Shown here in pieces: positions 7,125 to 9,125 of a DNA stretch of 9,125 nucleotides. Made by a program: the position numbers and the translations under genes. The DNA is from Actinobacteria bacterium UBA4719 (GTDB taxonomy: Bacteria; Actinomycetota; Actinomycetes; Actinomycetales; Dermatophilaceae): NCBI GenBank assembly GCA_002404345.1, contig DHJN01000258.1:1-9125 (forward strand). Direction: 5' to 3'. Numbering within the stretch: position 1 is the first letter of the stretch; the number at the start of each line of letters is the position of its first letter. Below the pieces are notes generated by a model. That model saw only the letters and a list, made by a program, of their open reading frames with translations. It made no database searches and was not told the DNA's origin.

Positions 7125-7994
7125 ATGCAGATCGGATGCCATGGCTCCGTGTGGACGGGACAGTTTGATACGGCGGGGGTGCAGCTCGCCATTGCCAAGA
7201 CGGCGGAGGCCGGGTTCGACCTGATCGAGATCCCGCTGATGGACCCGGACCAGGCGGACCTGACGGCGGTCAGGCGAGCCTTGTCCAGCTCGGGGCTCGC
7301 CGTTACCGCCTCGCTGGGGCTGTCGGAGCACACCGACGTCTCCAGCGACGACCCCGACGTCGTCGCTGCGGGTGAGAACCTGCTGAACCGCTGCCTCGAG
7401 GCACTCAGCGAGATCGGCGGTACGCACCTGGTCGGCGTCATCTACACCGCGATGCGTAAGTACATGACCCCGGCGACGGCTCTCAACCGGAAGCACAGCA
7501 TCGAGGCGATCAGTCGACTGGCGGATCGGGCTGCGGAGCTCGGCATCCGCATGGGCGTTGAGGTCGTGAACCGGTACGAGTCGAACCTGCTCAACACCAG
7601 CAGGCAGGCGGTCGCGTACGTGGAAGAGACCGGCTCGAACAACCTGATGGTCCATCTGGACACCTACCACATGAACATCGAGGAGCCGGATATGTTCACC
7701 CCGGTCCTTACCGCGGGCAGTCGCCTCGGCTACGTTCACATCGGAGAGAGCCACCGGGGCTACCTCGGCTCCGGAACCGTCGACTTCGACTCGTTCTTCC
7801 GGGCCCTGGCGACGGTCGAGTATGACGGCCCGATCGTCTTCGAGTCGTTCTCGTCCGCGATCGTGCATCCGGACCTGAGCAACATGTTGGGGATCTGGCG
7901 CAACCTGTGGACCGACGGCGAGGACCTTGGCCGACACGCCAACTCGTTCATCCGCAACCAGCTGGCGACCGTCTCGTCGATCCAGATGCACTGA
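7125..7994 (+). CDS. Ketose 3-epimerase, D-tagatose/D-psicose 3-epimerase family
   Basis: This 289-aa TIM-barrel enzyme of the sugar isomerase/epimerase superfamily is predicted to epimerise a free (unphosphorylated) ketohexose or ketopentose at C3 using a divalent metal. The four metal/catalytic residues known in Pseudomonas cichorii D-tagatose 3-epimerase (E152, D185, H211, E246) have counterparts E146, D179, H205 and E240 here, all shifted by exactly six positions. Surrounding motifs also match: GVEVVNRYE (144-152), HLDTYHMNIEE (177-187), YVHIGESHRG (203-212) and YDGPIVFESF (233-242). The length is that of the family. Family members act on tagatose, fructose/allulose, ribulose/xylulose or sorbose. 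It is flanked by two polyol dehydrogenases, and a sugar kinase lies in the divergent unit. I infer that it links the ketose made by the first dehydrogenase to the ketose the kinase accepts. Its stop overlaps the next start (TGATG). Confidence 0.9.
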   Translation: MQIGCHGSVWTGQFDTAGVQLAIAKTAEAGFDLIEIPLMDPDQADLTAVRRALSSSGLAVTASLGLSEHTDVSSDDPDVVAAGENLLNRCLEALSEIGGTHLVGVIYTAMRKYMTPATALNRKHSIEAISRLADRAAELGIRMGVEVVNRYESNLLNTSRQAVAYVEETGSNNLMVHLDTYHMNIEEPDMFTPVLTAGSRLGYVHIGESHRGYLGSGTVDFDSFFRALATVEYDGPIVFESFSSAIVHPDLSNMLGIWRNLWTDGEDLGRHANSFIRNQLATVSSIQMH

Positions 7995-8854
7995 TGAGGG
8001 CCGTCGTCTACGCGGGGCCTCGCGACTTCAGCGTCAGCGAGGTGCCCGACCGGCGGGCCGCCGCGGGAGAGGTCGTCATCGACGTGGCGCTTGCCGGCGT
8101 CTGCGGAACCGACCTCCACATCCACTCGGGTGGATTCTTCGCTGAGTTCCCCCTGACACCGGGGCACGAGTCCGTCGGTGTCGTCCGCGAGGTCGGGGCC
8201 GGCGTCCACCATCTCGAACGGGGCCAGCGGGTGGCTGTCGACAATGCGTCGGCATGCGGACACTGCCCGCATTGCGTTCGCGACCAGCCGTTGTTCTGCG
8301 AGAACTTCCGGTCCTTAGGCGTGAATGAGGCCGGCGGGTTTGCCGAGTCGATGGTCAGCCCCGCCCACAAGGTCTTCGCCGTCGACGACCTCGCCGACGA
8401 CGTGGCGGTGTTCGCTGAGCCGCTCGCGTGCGCCGTGCACGGGATGGACGTTCTCGCTCTGCGCCCTGGTGCCGACGTGCTCATGCTGGGCTCGGGAACC
8501 ACCGGGCTGCTACTGGCACAGCTGTTGGTGCATGGTGGCGCCGGGCGGGTGACAGTGGCCGCACCCACCGAGTTCAAGTTGGCCCTCGCGAGCAGCTATG
8601 GCGTGGACCGCGTCGTCCAGGTCAACCGCGACGCCGGACAGACTTACCAGGTGCTACGCGACCTCTCACCAGAGGGTTTTGACGTCGCGATCGACGCGAC
8701 GGGCGCATCCTCGGTGGTTCAGATCCTGCCTGACCTCGTCGCCGATAACGGCACGGTCTTCGTCTACGGGATGTGTGACGCCGACGACAGGGTGCAGTGG
8801 AGCCCCTACGACATCTTCCGGCGGCAGTTGCACGTTAAGAGCGCGCGCGGATAG
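7994..8854 (+). pseudogene. Zinc-dependent medium-chain dehydrogenase, C-terminally truncated at an IS junction
   Basis: This 286-aa product belongs to the medium-chain polyol/alcohol dehydrogenase family, whose members usually have about 335-350 aa. Zinc and catalytic residues are intact: C37 (GVCGTD), H58-E59 (GHES), E142 (AEPL) and structural cysteines C88, C91, C94 and C102. The Rossmann motif is GSGTTG (166-171). The second strand ends VTVAAPTEF without the usual acidic residue, so NADP use is possible. Homology runs to about FRRQLHVK, where relatives continue for about 50 more residues. Here the frame reads SARG and stops in DNA next to an IS transposase, so the lost part includes the end of the catalytic domain. 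The protein is probably inactive. The start at 7994 overlaps the epimerase stop by one base and has no visible ribosome-binding site, implying coupling. The original substrate was probably another polyol/ketose pair of the same pathway. Confidence 0.75.
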
Positions 8855-9125
8855 GCGCTTCTAGTCGGTCCAGCGCTTGGCCCATTTGACGAGTTTGACG
8901 GTCAGGATGAGGGTGATGGCGAGGGCGATCTGGCCGAGGCGTTGGAGGCTGAACCTGTCTGTGTTGCGGCGGAGTTGGCCGAAGTTGGATAGCCAGGAGT
9001 TGGTGCGTTCGACGGGCCATCTCAGGCCGAGGGTGAGCGGTTTCTTGATCTTGGCTTCACCTTGGCGTCTCTTTTGTGGCTCTGCCGGTCATAACTGTGG
9101 GTCGGGAGCGGTGTGCTACGGCGGG
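8839..9125 (-). mobile_element. Right-hand end of an IS5-like insertion sequence, partial
   Basis: Dehydrogenase homology stops at about 8838-8842, and the transposase 3' end begins 20 bp further on. The boundary DNA reads TTAA (8835-8838) followed by GAGCGCGCGCGG. TTAA would fit the YTAR-like targets of some IS5-group elements, but the other end lies outside the window. Neither the terminal repeat nor a target duplication can therefore be confirmed. Confidence 0.55.
8861..9088 (-). pseudogene. IS5-family transposase, C-terminal fragment
   Basis: The minus-strand frame ending at TAG 8861-8863 encodes LGLRWPVERTNSWLSNFGQ and, after a few residues, RFSLQRLGQIALAITLILTV. RWPVERTNSWL is the conserved block holding the final Glu of the DDE triad in IS5-like transposases, followed by the usual Arg-rich and hydrophobic tail. 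Reading upstream, the frame meets an in-frame TGA at 9089-9091 and contains no start codon. Both other minus-strand frames are open from there to the window edge. Either a frameshift mutation broke the gene, or the two parts are joined by programmed frameshifting, for which the AAAAG at 9071-9075 (read on the minus strand) is a candidate slip site. Mobilisation ability cannot be judged from this fragment. Confidence 0.65.

Noticed and set aside
6939..7991. 350-aa minus-strand frame opposite the epimerase gene
   Set aside because: It mirrors the epimerase codons, has no recognisable motif, and the plus-strand gene has a full catalytic set.
7907..7993. N-terminal extension of the second dehydrogenase to an ATG at 7907
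   Set aside because: The extra 29 residues lie wholly inside the epimerase gene and do not resemble the family, which normally begins MRAVVY or similar.
8835..9020. 61-aa minus-strand frame with a Met start over the IS end
   Set aside because: Its Pro/His/Arg-rich product is a shadow. The transposase motif RWPVERTNSWL is in a different minus-strand frame.

Overview
The window is GC-rich and strongly codon-biased. It contains a GTG start, a lipoprotein signal followed by a Ser/Gly linker, and actinobacterial-style sugar ABC transporter parts. I read it as chromosomal DNA of an actinomycete (Actinomycetota), but I cannot name a genus. It is almost entirely one carbohydrate-utilisation island, cut at its right end by an insertion-sequence (IS) remnant.

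Layout. Two transcription units diverge from a regulatory region at about 2596-2698. Leftward (minus strand) lie a LacI-family repressor (1540-2595) and, 25 bp downstream, an FGGY-family sugar kinase of xylulokinase type (21-1514). Rightward (plus strand) lie a XylF-like sugar-binding lipoprotein (2699-3805), a 163-bp gap with a strong stem-loop, a single-domain FrcA-like ABC ATPase (3969-4805), a XylH-like permease (4802-6046), a sorbitol/xylitol-type zinc dehydrogenase (6097-7104), a D-tagatose 3-epimerase-family ketose epimerase (7125-7994) and a second zinc-dependent medium-chain dehydrogenase (7994-8854). The second dehydrogenase loses its C-terminus at about 8840, where the end of an IS5-like element (transposase 3' end on the minus strand, 8861-9088) begins. 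The shared control region holds a perfect GAAACGTTTC palindrome of LacI-family operator type. A TTGACA -35 box for the rightward unit overlaps the repressor's own GTG start codon.

How the genes fit together (inference). A polyol or rare ketose is bound by the lipoprotein and imported by the ATPase/permease. The polyol is oxidised to a ketose by the first dehydrogenase, the free ketose is epimerised at C3, and it is then phosphorylated by the FGGY kinase to enter the pentose phosphate pathway. One chemically coherent version is pentitol -> D-ribulose <-> D-xylulose -> D-xylulose 5-phosphate, or the L-series equivalent. The second dehydrogenase would add another polyol/ketose step but is probably inactivated here. 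The families are clear; the exact substrate is not. No RNA gene, CRISPR array or phage gene is visible.
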